Positions 23,953-37,812 of a stretch of DNA of 64,000 bases are shown in pieces. This DNA is from Climacium dendroides (Eukaryota; Streptophyta; Bryopsida; Hypnales; Climaciaceae). The stretch spans positions 1,674,001-1,738,000 of the forward strand of contig CATNNA010000001.1 in the NCBI GenBank assembly GCA_950106755.1, in the 5' to 3' direction. Made by a program: the position numbers and the translations under genes. Position 1 is the stretch's first letter. Each line of letters opens with the position of its first letter. The notes under the pieces were generated by a model that was given only the letters and a program-made list of their open reading frames with translations, ran no database searches and was not told the DNA's origin.

Positions 23953-25734
23953 AACCAATAAATTATATGGGTTTGACGTGCAAGCATGTCCAAAAACGTA
24001 ACACACAAGTTGCAAATGTTCAAAATAATTAGGATTCATGGAAAAACTTAATTTTAAGACAACCCTATTGCTTTCCGACACTCTCTTCTTCATTTAAAAT
24101 GGATTTCAAAACAAATACTGTAAAAACCATGCTGTATTCAATAGAAGCCAAACCAATAAATTATATGGGTTTGACGTGCAAGCATGTCCAAAAACGTAAC
24201 ACACAAGTTGCAAATGTTCAAAATAATTAGGATTCATGGAAAAACTTAATTTTAAGACAACCCTATTGCTTTCCGACACTTTCTTCTTCATTTGAAATGG
24301 ATTTCAAAACAAATACTGTAAAAATCATGCTGTATTCAATAGAATCCAAACCAATAAATTATATGGGTTTGACGTGCAAGCATGTCCAAAAACGTAACAC
24401 ACAAGTTGCAAATGTTCAAAATAATTAGGATTCATGGAAAAACTTAATTTTAAGACAACCCTATTGCTTTCCGACACTCTCTTGTTCATGTGAAATGGAT
24501 TTGAAAACAAATACTGTAAAAATCATGCTGTATTCAATAGAAGCCAAACCAATAAATTATATGGGTTTGACGTGCAAGCATGTCCAAAAACGTAACACAC
24601 AAGTTGCAAATGTTCAAAATAATTAGGATTCATGGAAAAACTTAATTTTAAGACAACCCTATTGCTTTCCGACACTTTCTTCTTCATGTGAAATGGATTT
24701 CAAAACAAATACTGTAAAAATCATGCTGTATTGAAGAGAACCCAAACCAATAAATTATATGGGTTTGACGTGCAAGCATGTCCAAAAACGTAACACACAA
24801 GTTGCAAATGTTCAAAATAATTAGGATTCATGGAAAAACTTAATTTTAAGACAACCCTATTGCTTTCCGACACTCTCTTCTTCATTTAAAATGGATTTCA
24901 AAACAAATACTGTAAAAATCATGCTGTATTCAATAGAAGCCAAACCAATAAATTATATGGGTTTGACGTGCAAGCATGTCCAAAAACGTAACACACAAGT
25001 TGCAAATGTTCAAAATAATTAGGATTCATGGAAAAACTTAATTTTAAGACAACGCTATTGCTTTCCGACACTCTCTTCTTCATGTGAAATGGATTTCAAA
25101 ACAAATACTGTAAAAATCATGCTGTATTCAATAGAAGCCAAACCAATAAATTATATGGGTTTGACGTGCAAGCATGTCCAAAAACGTAACACACAAGTTG
25201 CAAATGTTCAAAATAATTAGGATTCATGGAAAAACTTAATTTTAAGACAATCCTATTGCTTTCCGACACTTTCTTCTTCATGTGAAATGGATTTCAAAAC
25301 AAATACTGTAAAAATCATGCTGTATTGAAGAGAAGCCAAACCAATAAATTATATGGGTTTGACGTGCAAGCATGTCCAAAAACGTAACACACAAGTTGCA
25401 AATGTTCAAAATAATTAGAATTCATGGAAAAACTTAATTTTAAGACAACCCTATTGCTTTCCGACACTTTCTTCTTCATTTGAAATGGATTTCAAAACAA
25501 ATACTGTAAAAATCATGCTGTATTCAATAGAATCCAAACCAATAAATTATATGGGTTTGACGTGCAAGCATGTCCAAAAACGTAACACACAAGTTGCAAA
25601 TGTTCAAAATAATTAGGATTCATGGAAAAACTTAATTTTAAGACAACGCTATTGCTTTCCGACACTCTCTTCTTCATGTGAAATGGATTTCAAAACAAAT
25701 ACTGTAAAAATCATGCTGTATTCAATAGAAGCCA
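23953..25734. repeat. 9-mer HOR (1782 bp), copy 2, altered end
   Basis: Units 1-7 follow the standard order (unit 2 has ATTAGGATTC instead of ATTAGAATTC). The last two units (25339-25734) are replaced by an ATTAGAATTC monomer and a CAACGCT monomer, so the GCTATATTG marker expected at 25715 is missing. Length is still exactly nine monomers. Confidence 0.85.
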
Positions 25735-27516
25735 AACCAATAAATTATATGGGTTTGACGTGCAAGCATGTCCAAAAACGTAACACACAAGTTGCAAATG
25801 TTCAAAATAATTAGGATTCATGGAAAAACTTAATTTTAAGACAATCCTATTGCTTTCCGACACTTTCTTCTTCATGTGAAATGGATTTCAAAACAAATAC
25901 TGTAAAAACCATGCTGTATTCAATAGAAGCCAAACCAATAAATTATATGGGTTTGACGTGCAAGCATGTCCAAAAACGTAACACACAAGTTGCAAATGTT
26001 CAAAATAATTAGAATTCATGGAAAAACTTAATTTTAAGACAACCCTATTGCTTTCCGACACTTTCTTCTTCATTTGAAATGGATTTCAAAACAAATACTG
26101 TAAAAATCATGCTGTATTCAATAGAATCCAAACCAATAAATTATATGGGTTTGACGTGCAAGCATGTCCAAAAACGTAACACACAAGTTGCAAATGTTCA
26201 AAATAATTAGGATTCATGGAAAAACTTAATTTTAAGACAACCCTATTGCTTTCCGACACTCTCTTGTTCATGTGAAATGGATTTGAAAACAAATACTGTA
26301 AAAATCATGCTGTATTCAATAGAAGCCAAACCAATAAATTATATGGGTTTGACGTGCAAGCATGTCCAAAAACGTAACACACAAGTTGCAAATGTTCAAA
26401 ATAATTAGGATTCATGGAAAAACTTAATTTTAAGACAACCCTATTGCTTTCCGACACTTTCTTCTTCATGTGAAATGGATTTCAAAACAAATACTGTAAA
26501 AATCATGCTGTATTGAAGAGAACCCAAACCAATAAATTATATGGGTTTGACGTGCAAGCATGTCCAAAAACGTAACACACAAGTTGCAAATGTTCAAAAT
26601 AATTAGGATTCATGGAAAAACTTAATTTTAAGACAACCCTATTGCTTTCCGACACTCTCTTCTTCATTTAAAATGGATTTCAAAACAAATACTGTAAAAA
26701 TCATGCTGTATTCAATAGAAGCCAAACCAATAAATTATATGGGTTTGACGTGCAAGCATGTCCAAAAACGTAACACACAAGTTGCAAATGTTCAAAATAA
26801 TTAGGATTCATGGAAAAACTTAATTTTAAGACAACGCTATTGCTTTCCGACACTCTCTTCTTCATGTGAAATGGATTTCAAAACAAATACTGTAAAAATC
26901 ATGCTGTATTCAATAGAAGCCAAACCAATAAATTATATGGGTTTGACGTGCAAGCATGTCCAAAAACGTAACACACAAGTTGCAAATGTTCAAAATAATT
27001 AGGATTCATGGAAAAACTTAATTTTAAGACAACCCTATTGCTTTCCGACACTTTCTTCTTCATGTGAAATGGATTTCAAAACAAATACTGTAAAAATCAT
27101 GCTGTATTGAAGAGAAGCCAAACCAATAAATTATATGGGTTTGACGTGCAAGCATGTCCAAAAACGTAACACACAAGTTGCAAATGTTCAAAATAATTAG
27201 GATTCATGGAAAAACTTCATTTTAAGACAACCCTATTGCTTTCCGACACTCTCTTCTTCATTTGAAATGGATTTCAAAACAAATACTGTAAAAATCATGC
27301 TGTATTCAATAGAATCCAAACCAATAAATTATATGGGTTTGACGTGCAAGCATGTCCAAAAACGTAACACACAAGTTGCAAATGTTCAAAATAATTAGGA
27401 TTCATGGAAAAACTTAATTTTAAGACAACCCTATTGCTTTCCGACACTCTCTTCTTCATTTGAAATGGATTTCAAAACAAATACTGTAAAAATCATGCTA
27501 TATTGAAGAGAACCCA
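25735..27516. repeat. 9-mer HOR (1782 bp), copy 3, hybrid first unit
   Basis: Unit 1 (25735-25932) combines CAATCCT with ATGTG (as unit 7 at 25141) in its first part and AAACCATGC in its last part, so it is a recombinant of two unit types. Units 2-9 are standard, ending with GCTATATTG at 27497. Confidence 0.85.
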
Positions 27517-29298
27517 AACCAATAAATTATATGGGTTTGACGTGCAAGCATGTCCAAAAACGTAACACACAAGTTGCAAATGTTCAAAATAATTAGGATT
27601 CATGGAAAAACTTAATTTTAAGACAACCCTATTGCTTTCCGACACTCTCTTCTTCATTTAAAATGGATTTCAAAACAAATACTGTAAAAACCATGCTGTA
27701 TTCAATAGAAGCCAAACCAATAAATTATATGGGTTTGACGTGCAAGCATGTCCAAAAACGTAACACACAAGTTGCAAATGTTCAAAATAATTAGAATTCA
27801 TGGAAAAACTTAATTTTAAGACAACCCTATTGCTTTCCGACACTTTCTTCTTCATTTGAAATGGATTTCAAAACAAATACTGTAAAAATCATGCTGTATT
27901 CAATAGAATCCAAACCAATAAATTATATGGGTTTGACGTGCAAGCATGTCCAAAAACGTAACACACAAGTTGCAAATGTTCAAAATAATTAGGATTCATG
28001 GAAAAACTTAATTTTAAGACAACCCTATTGCTTTCCGACACTCTCTTGTTCATGTGAAATGGATTTGAAAACAAATACTGTAAAAATCATGCTGTATTCA
28101 ATAGAAGCCAAACCAATAAATTATATGGGTTTGACGTGCAAGCATGTCCAAAAACGTAACACACAAGTTGCAAATGTTCAAAATAATTAGGATTCATGGA
28201 AAAACTTAATTTTAAGACAACCCTATTGCTTTCCGACACTTTCTTCTTCATGTGAAATGGATTTCAAAACAAATACTGTAAAAATCATGCTGTATTGAAG
28301 AGAACCCAAACCAATAAATTATATGGGTTTGACGTGCAAGCATGTCCAAAAACGTAACACACAAGTTGCAAATGTTCAAAATAATTAGGATTCATGGAAA
28401 AACTTAATTTTAAGACAACCCTATTGCTTTCCGACACTCTCTTCTTCATTTAAAATGGATTTCAAAACAAATACTGTAAAAATCATGCTGTATTCAATAG
28501 AAGCCAAACCAATAAATTATATGGGTTTGACGTGCAAGCATGTCCAAAAACGTAACACACAAGTTGCAAATGTTCAAAATAATTAGGATTCATGGAAAAA
28601 CTTAATTTTAAGACAACGCTATTGCTTTCCGACACTCTCTTCTTCATGTGAAATGGATTTCAAAACAAATACTGTAAAAATCATGCTGTATTCAATAGAA
28701 GCCAAACCAATAAATTATATGGGTTTGACGTGCAAGCATGTCCAAAAACGTAACACACAAGTTGCAAATGTTCAAAATAATTAGGATTCATGGAAAAACT
28801 TAATTTTAAGACAACCCTATTGCTTTCCGACACTTTCTTCTTCATGTGAAATGGATTTCAAAACAAATACTGTAAAAATCATGCTGTATTGAAGAGAAGC
28901 CAAACCAATAAATTATATGGGTTTGACGTGCAAGCATGTCCAAAAACGTAACACACAAGTTGCAAATGTTCAAAATAATTAGGATTCATGGAAAAACTTC
29001 ATTTTAAGACAACCCTATTGCTTTCCGACACTCTCTTCTTCATTTGAAATGGATTTCAAAACAAATACTGTAAAAATCATGCTGTATTCAATAGAATCCA
29101 AACCAATAAATTATATGGGTTTGACGTGCAAGCATGTCCAAAAACGTAACACACAAGTTGCAAATGTTCAAAATAATTAGGATTCATGGAAAAACTTAAT
29201 TTTAAGACAACCCTATTGCTTTCCGACACTCTCTTCTTCATTTGAAATGGATTTCAAAACAAATACTGTAAAAATCATGCTATATTGAAGAGAACCCA
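27517..29298. repeat. 9-mer HOR (1782 bp), copy 4
   Basis: Complete standard unit order, with AAACCATGC in unit 1, ATTAGAATTC in unit 2, CTTGTTCATG in unit 3, CAACGCT in unit 6 and GCTATATTG at 29279 in unit 9. Confidence 0.92.
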
Positions 29299-31080
29299 AA
29301 CCAATAAATTATATGGGTTTGACGTGCAAGCATGTCCAAAAACGTAACACACAAGTTGCAAATGTTCAAAATAATTAGGATTCATGGAAAAACTTAATTT
29401 TAAGACAACCCTATTGCTTTCCGACACTCTCTTCTTCATTTAAAATGGATTTCAAAACAAATACTGTAAAAACCATGCTGTATTCAATAGAAGCCAAACC
29501 AATAAATTATATGGGTTTGACGTGCAAGCATGTCCAAAAACGTAACACACAAGTTGCAAATGTTCAAAATAATTAGAATTCATGGAAAAACTTAATTTTA
29601 AGACAACCCTATTGCTTTCCGACACTTTCTTCTTCATTTGAAATGGATTTCAAAACAAATACTGTAAAAATCATGCTGTATTCAATAGAATCCAAACCAA
29701 TAAATTATATGGGTTTGACGTGCAAGCATGTCCAAAAACGTAACACACAAGTTGCAAATGTTCAAAATAATTAGGATTCATGGAAAAACTTAATTTTAAG
29801 ACAACCCTATTGCTTTCCGACACTCTCTTGTTCATGTGAAATGGATTTGAAAACAAATACTGTAAAAATCATGCTGTATTCAATAGAAGCCAAACCAATA
29901 AATTATATGGGTTTGACGTGCAAGCATGTCCAAAAACGTAACACACAAGTTGCAAATGTTCAAAATAATTAGGATTCATGGAAAAACTTAATTTTAAGAC
30001 AACCCTATTGCTTTCCGACACTTTCTTCTTCATGTGAAATGGATTTCAAAACAAATACTGTAAAAATCATGCTGTATTGAAGAGAACCCAAACCAATAAA
30101 TTATATGGGTTTGACGTGCAAGCATGTCCAAAAACGTAACACACAAGTTGCAAATGTTCAAAATAATTAGGATTCATGGAAAAACTTAATTTTAAGACAA
30201 CCCTATTGCTTTCCGACACTCTCTTCTTCATTTAAAATGGATTTCAAAACAAATACTGTAAAAATCATGCTGTATTCAATAGAAGCCAAACCAATAAATT
30301 ATATGGGTTTGACGTGCAAGCATGTCCAAAAACGTAACACACAAGTTGCAAATGTTCAAAATAATTAGGATTCATGGAAAAACTTAATTTTAAGACAACG
30401 CTATTGCTTTCCGACACTCTCTTCTTCATGTGAAATGGATTTCAAAACAAATACTGTAAAAATCATGCTGTATTCAATAGAAGCCAAACCAATAAATTAT
30501 ATGGGTTTGACGTGCAAGCATGTCCAAAAACGTAACACACAAGTTGCAAATGTTCAAAATAATTAGGATTCATGGAAAAACTTAATTTTAAGACAACCCT
30601 ATTGCTTTCCGACACTTTCTTCTTCATGTGAAATGGATTTCAAAACAAATACTGTAAAAATCATGCTGTATTGAAGAGAAGCCAAACCAATAAATTATAT
30701 GGGTTTGACGTGCAAGCATGTCCAAAAACGTAACACACAAGTTGCAAATGTTCAAAATAATTAGGATTCATGGAAAAACTTAATTTTAAGACAACCCTAT
30801 TGCTTTCCGACACTCTCTTCTTCATTTGAAATGGATTTCAAAACAAATACTGTAAAAATCATGCTGTATTCAATAGAATCCAAACCAATAAATTATATGG
30901 GTTTGACGTGCAAGCATGTCCAAAAACGTAACACACAAGTTGCAAATGTTCAAAATAATTAGGATTCATGGAAAAACTTAATTTTAAGACAACCCTATTG
31001 CTTTCCGACACTCTCTTCTTCATTTGAAATGGATTTCAAAACAAATACTGTAAAAATCATGCTATATTGAAGAGAACCCA
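29299..31080. repeat. 9-mer HOR (1782 bp), copy 5
   Basis: Same order as copy 4. The only difference noticed by eye is in unit 8 (30685-30882), which has CTTAATTTTAAG instead of CTTCATTTTAAG. The marker GCTATATTG is at 31061. Confidence 0.92.
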
Positions 31081-31872
31081 AACCAATAAATTATATGGGT
31101 TTGACGTGCAAGCATGTCCAAAAACGTAACACACAAGTTGCAAATGTTCAAAATAATTAGGATTCATGGAAAAACTTAATTTTAAGACAACCCTATTGCT
31201 TTCCGACACTTTCTTCTTCATGTGAAATGGATTTGAAAACAAATACTGTAAAAATCATGCTGTATTGAAGAGAACCCAAACCAATAAATTATATGGGTTT
31301 GACGTGCAAGCATGTCCAAAAACGTAACACACAAGTTGCAAATGTTCAAAATAATTAGGATTCATGGAAAAACTTAATTTTAAGACAACCCTATTGCTTT
31401 CCGACACTCTCTTCTTCATTTAAAATGGATTTCAAAACAAATACTGTAAAAATCATGCTGTATTCAATAGAAGCCAAACCAATAAATTATATGGGTTTGA
31501 CGTGCAAGCATGTCCAAAAACGTAACACACAAGTTGCAAATGTTCAAAATAATTAGGATTCATGGAAAAACTTAATTTTAAGACAACCCTATTGCTTTCC
31601 GACACTCTCTTCTTCATTTGAAATGGATTTCAAAACAAATACTGTAAAAATCATGCTGTATTCAATAGAATCCAAACCAATAAATTATATGGGTTTGACG
31701 TGCAAGCATGTCCAAAAACGTAACACACAAGTTGCAAATGTTCAAAATAATTAGGATTCATGGAAAAACTTAATTTTAAGACAACGCTATTGCTTTCCGA
31801 CACTCTCTTCTTCATTTAAAATGGATTTCAAAACAAATACTGTAAAAATCATGCTGTATTCAATAGAAGCCA
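31081..31872. repeat. Broken end of the 9-mer HOR
   Basis: After copy 5 the next monomer has CTTTCTTC, TTTGAAAAC and GAAGAGAACCC, a combination of units 3 and 4, so units 1-2 and part of 3 appear to be deleted. The next monomer (31279) is like unit 5. The two after that (31477, 31675) do not follow the 9-mer order and lead into the 6-mer block. Confidence 0.7.
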
Positions 31873-33060
31873 AACCAATAAATTATATGGGTTTGACGTG
31901 CAAGCATGTCCAAAAACGTAACACACAAGTTGCAAATGTTCAAAATAATTAGGATTCATTTAAAAACTTAATTTTAAGACAACCCTATTGCTTTCCGACA
32001 CTTTCTTCTTCACTTGAAATGGATTTCAAAACAAATACTGTAAAAATCATGCTGTATTCAATAGAATCCAAACCAATAAATTATATGGGTTTGACGTGCA
32101 AGCATGTCCAAAAACGTAACACACAAGTTGCAAATGTTCAAAATAATTAGGATTCATGGAAAAACTTAATTTTAAGACAACCCTATTGCTTTCCGACACT
32201 TTCTTCTTCATTTGAAATGGATTTGAAAACAAATACTGTAAAAATCATGCTGTATTCAATAGAAGCCAAACCAATAAATTATATGGGTTTGACGTGGAAG
32301 CATGTCCAAAAACGTAACACACAAGTTGCAAATGTTCAAAATAATTAGGATTCATGGAAAAACTTAATTTTAAGACAACCCTATTGCTTTCCGACACTCT
32401 CTTCTTCATTTGAAATGGATTTCAAAACAAATACTGTAAAAATCATGCTGTATTGAAGAGACGCCAAACCAATAAATTATATGGGTTTGACGTGCAAGCA
32501 TGTCCAAAAACGTAACACACAAGTTGCAAATGTTCAAAATAATTAGGATTCATGGAAAAACTTAATTTTAAGACAACCCTATTGCTTTCCGACACTCTCT
32601 TCTTCATTTAAAATGGATTTCAAAACAAATACTGTAAAAATCATGCTGTATTGAAGAGACGCCAAACCAATAAATTATATGGGTTTGACGTGCAAGCATG
32701 TCCAAAAACGTAACACACAAGTTGCAAATGTTCAAAATAATTAGGATTCATGGAAAAACTTAATTTTAAGACAACCCTATTGCTTTCCGACACTCTCTTC
32801 TTCATTTAAAATGGATTTCAAAACAAATACTGTAAAAATCATGCTGTATTCAATAGAAGCCAAACCAATAAATTATATGGGTTTGACGTGCAAGCATGTC
32901 CAAAAACGTAACACACAAGTTGCAAATGTTCAAAATAATTAGGATTCATGGAAAAACTTAATTTTAAGACAACCCTATTGCTTTCCGACACTCTCTTCTT
33001 CATTTGAAATGGATTTCAAAACAAATACTGTAAAAATCATGCTGTATTCAATAGAATCCA
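31873..33060. repeat. 6-mer HOR (1188 bp), copy 1
   Basis: Begins with a monomer carrying ATTCATTTAAAAAC and TTCACTTGAAATGG, then one with TTTGAAAAC, one with GACGTGGAAG, then GAAGAGACGCC monomers. The same private markers recur 1188 bp later. Confidence 0.88.
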
Positions 33061-34248
33061 AACCAATAAATTATATGGGTTTGACGTGCAAGCATGTCCA
33101 AAAACGTAACACACAAGTTGCAAATGTTCAAAATAATTAGGATTCATTTAAAAACTTAATTTTAAGACAACCCTATTGCTTTCCGACACTTTCTTCTTCA
33201 CTTGAAATGGATTTCAAAACAAATACTGTAAAAATCATGCTGTATTCAATAGAATCCAAACCAATAAATTATATGGGTTTGACGTGCAAGCATGTCCAAA
33301 AACGTAACACACAAGTTGCAAATGTTCAAAATAATTAGGATTCATGGAAAAACTTAATTTTAAGACAACCCTATTGCTTTCCGACACTTTCTTCTTCATT
33401 TGAAATGGATTTGAAAACAAATACTGTAAAAATCATGCTGTATTCAATAGAAGCCAAACCAATAAATTATATGGGTTTGACGTGGAAGCATGTCCAAAAA
33501 CGTAACACACAAGTTGCAAATGTTCAAAATAATTAGGATTCATGGAAAAACTTAATTTTAAGACAACCCTATTGCTTTCCGACACTCTCTTCTTCATTTG
33601 AAATGGATTTCAAAACAAATACTGTAAAAATCATGCTGTATTGAAGAGACGCCAAACCAATAAATTATATGGGTTTGACGTGCAAGCATGTCCAAAAACG
33701 TAACACACAAGTTGCAAATGTTCAAAATAATTAGGATTCATGGAAAAACTTAATTTTAAGACAACCCTATTGCTTTCCGACACTCTCTTCTTCATTTAAA
33801 ATGGATTTCAAAACAAATACTGTAAAAATCATGCTGTATTGAAGAGACGCCAAACCAATAAATTATATGGGTTTGACGTGCAAGCATGTCCAAAAACGTA
33901 ACACACAAGTTGCAAATGTTCAAAATAATTAGGATTCATGGAAAAACTTAATTTTAAGACAACCCTATTGCTTTCCGACACTCTCTTCTTCATTTGAAAT
34001 GGATTTCAAAACAAATACTGTAAAAATCATGCTGTATTGAAGAGACGCCAAACCAATAAATTATATGGGTTTGACGTGCAAGCATGTCCAAAAACGTAAC
34101 ACACAAGTTGCAAATGTTCAAAATAATTAGGATTCATGGAAAAACTTAATTTTAAGACAACCCTATTGCTTTCCGACACTCTCTTCTTCATTTAAAATGG
34201 ATTTCAAAACAAATACTGTAAAAATCATGCTGTATTGAAGAGACGCCA
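33061..34248. repeat. 6-mer HOR (1188 bp), copy 2
   Basis: Private markers ATTCATTTAAAAAC and GACGTGGAAG recur in the same order. Its last two monomers end in GAAGAGACGCC rather than the GAAGCC and GAATCC ends of copy 1, so the distal third has diverged or been converted. Confidence 0.85.
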
Positions 34249-36426
34249 AACCAATAGATTATATGGGTTTGACGTGCAAGCATGTCCAAAAACGTAACAC
34301 ACAAGTTGCAAATGTTCAAAATAATTAGGATTCATGGAAAAACTTAATTTTAAGACAACCCTATTGCTTTCCGACACTTTCTTCTCCATGTGAAATGGAT
34401 TTCAAAACAAATACTGTAAAAATCATGTTGTATTCAATAGAATCCAAACCAATAAATTATATGGGTTTGACGTGCAAGCATGTCCAAAAACGTAACACAC
34501 AAGTTGCAAATGTTCAAAATAATTAGGATTCATGGAAAAACTTAATTTTAAGACAACCCTATTGCTTTCCGACACTCTCTTCTTCATTAAAAATGGATTT
34601 CAAAACAAATACTGTAAAAATCATGCTGTATTGAAGAGAACCCAAACCAATAAATTATATGGGTTTGACGTGCAAGCATGTCCAAAAACGTAACACACAA
34701 GTTGCAAATGTTCAAAATAATTAGGATTCATGGAAAAACTTAATTTTAAGACAACCCTATTGCTTTCCGACACTCTCTTCTTCATTTAAAATGGATTTCA
34801 AAACAAATACTGTAAAAATCATGCTGTATTGAAGAGACGCCAAACCAATAAATTATATGGGTTTGACGTGCAAGCATGTCCAAAAACGTAACACACAAGT
34901 TGCAAATGTTCAAAATAATTAGGATTCATGGAAAAACTTAATTTTAAGACAACCCTATTGCTTTCCGACACTTTCTTCTTCATGTGAAATGGATTTCAAA
35001 ACAAATACTGTAAAAATCATGTTGTATTCAATAGAATCCAAACCAATAAATTATATGGGTTTGACGTGCAAGCATGTCCAAAAACGTAACACACAAGTTG
35101 CAAATGTTCAAAATAATTAGGATTCATGGAAAAACTTAATTTTAAGACAACCCTATTGCTTTCCGACACTCTCTTCTTCATTTAAAATGGATTTCAAAAC
35201 AAATACTGTAAAAATCATGCTGTATTCAATAGAATCCAAACCAATAAATTATATGGGTTTGACGTGCAAGCATGTCCAAAAACGTAACACACAAGTTGCA
35301 AATGTTCAAAATAATTAGGATTCATGGAAAAACTTCATTTTAAGACAACCCTATTGCTTTCCGACACTCTCTTCTTCATTTGAAATGGATTTCAAAACAA
35401 ATACTGTAAAAATCATACTGTATTCAATAGAATCCAAACCAATAAATTATATGGGTTTGACGTGCAAGCATGTCCAAAAATGTAACACACAAGTTGCAAA
35501 TGTTCAAAATAATTAGAATTCATGGAAAAACTTAATTTTAAGACAACCCTATTGCTTTCCGACACTCTCTTCTTCATTTGAAATGGATTTCAAAACAAAT
35601 ACTGTAAAAATCATGCTGTATTGAAGAGAACCCAAACCAATAAATTATATGGGTTTGACGTGCAAGCATGTCCAAAAACGTAACACACAAGTTGCAAATG
35701 TTCAAAATAATTAGGATTCATGGAAAAACTTAATTTTAAGACAACCCTGTTGCTTTCCGACACTCTCTTCTTCATTTGAAATGGATTTCAAAACAAATAC
35801 TGTAAAAATCATGCTGTATTCAATAGAATCCAAACCAATAAATTATATGGGTTTGACGTGCAAGCATGTCCAAAAACGTAACACACAAGTTGCAAATGTT
35901 CAAAATAATTAGGATTCATGGAAAAACTTAATTTTAAGACAACCCTATTGCTTTCCGACACTCTCTTCTTCATTTAAAATGGATTTCAAAACAAATACTG
36001 TAAAAATCATGCTGTATTGAAGAGACGCCAAACCAATAAATTATATGGGTTTGACGTGCAAGCATGTCCAAAAACGTAACACACAAGTTGCAAATGTTCA
36101 AAATAATTAGGATTCATGGAAAAACTTAATTTTAAGACAACCCTATTGCTTTCCGACACTTTCTTCTTCATGTGAAATGGATTTCAAAACAAATACTGTA
36201 AAAATCATGTTGTATTCAATAGAATCCAAACCAATAAATTATATGGGTTTGACGTGCAAGCATGTCCAAAAACGTAACACACAAGTTGCAAATGTTCAAA
36301 ATAATTAGGATTCATGGAAAAACTTCATTTTAAGACAACCCTATTGCTTTCCGACACTCTCTTCTTCATGTGAAATGGATTTCAAAACAAATACTGTAAA
36401 AATCATGCTGTATTCAATAGAATCCA

Positions 36427-37812
36427 AACCAATAAATTATATGGGTTTGACGTGCAAGCATGTCCAAAAACGTAACACACAAATTGCAAATGTTCAAAAT
36501 AATTAGGATTCATGGAAAAACTTAATTTTAAGACAACCCTATTGCTTTCCTACACTCTCTTCTTCATTTAAAATGGATTTCAAAACAAATACTGTAAAAA
36601 TCATGCAGTATTGAAGAGAACCCAAACCAATAAATTATATGGGTTTGACGTGCAAGCATGTCCAAAAACGTAACACACAAGTTGCAAATGTTCAAAATAA
36701 TTAGGATTCATGGAAAAACTTAATTTTAAGACAACCCTATTGCTTTCCGACACTTTCTTCTTCATGTGAAATGGATTTCAAAACAAATACTGTAAAAATC
36801 ATGTTGTATTCAATAGAATCCAAACCAATAAATTATATGGGTTTGACGTGCAAGCATGTCCAAAAACGTAACACACAAGTTGCAAATGTTCAAAATAATT
36901 AGGATTCATGGAAAAACTTAATTTTAAGACAACCCTATCGCTTTCCGACACTCTCTTCTTCATTTGAAATGGATTTCAAAACAAATACTGTAAAAATCAT
37001 GCTGTATTCAATAGAATCCAAACCAATAAATTATATGGGTTTGACGTGCAAGCATGTCCAAAAACGTAACACACAAGTTGCAAATGTTCAAAATAATTAG
37101 GATTCATGGAAAAACTTAATTTTAAGACAACCCTATTGCTTTCCGACACTTTCTTCTTCATGTGAAATGGATTTCAAAACAAATACTGTAAAAATCATGC
37201 TGTATTGAAGAGAACCCAAACCAATAAATTATATGGGTTTGACGTGCAAGCATGTCCAAAAACGTAACACACAAGTTGCAAATGTTCAAAATAATTAGGA
37301 TTCATGGAAAAACTTAATTTTAAGACAACCCTATTGCTTTCCGACACTCTCTTCTTCATTTGAAATGGATTTCAAAACAAATACTGTAAAAATCATGCTG
37401 TATTGAAGAGAACCCAAACCAATAAATTATATGGGTTTGACGTGCAAGCATGTCCAAAAACGTAACACACAAGTTGCAAATGTTCAAAATAATTAGGATT
37501 CATGGAAAAACTTAATTTTAAGACAACCCTATTGCTTTCCGACACTCTCTTCTTCATTTAAAATGGATTTCAAAACAAATACTGTAAAAATCATGCTGTA
37601 TTGAAGAGACGCCAAACCAATAAATTATATGGGTTTGACGTGCAAGCATGTCCAAAAACGTAACACACAAGTTGCAAATGTTCAAAATAATTAGGATTCA
37701 TGGAAAAACTTAATTTTAAGACAACCCTATTGCTTTCCGACACTTTCTTCTTCATGTGAAATGGATTTCAAAACAAATACTGTAAAAATCATGTTGTATT
37801 CAATAGAATCCA
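36427..37812. repeat. Seven-monomer block duplicated at 39397 (2970-bp offset), copy 1
   Basis: Order: CATGCAG, CATGTTG, CCCTATCGC, GAAGAGAACCC, GAAGAGAACCC with ATTTG, GAAGAGACGCC, CATGTTG. The first monomer has a private ACACAAATTGC change at 36480 that the other copy lacks. Confidence 0.8.
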
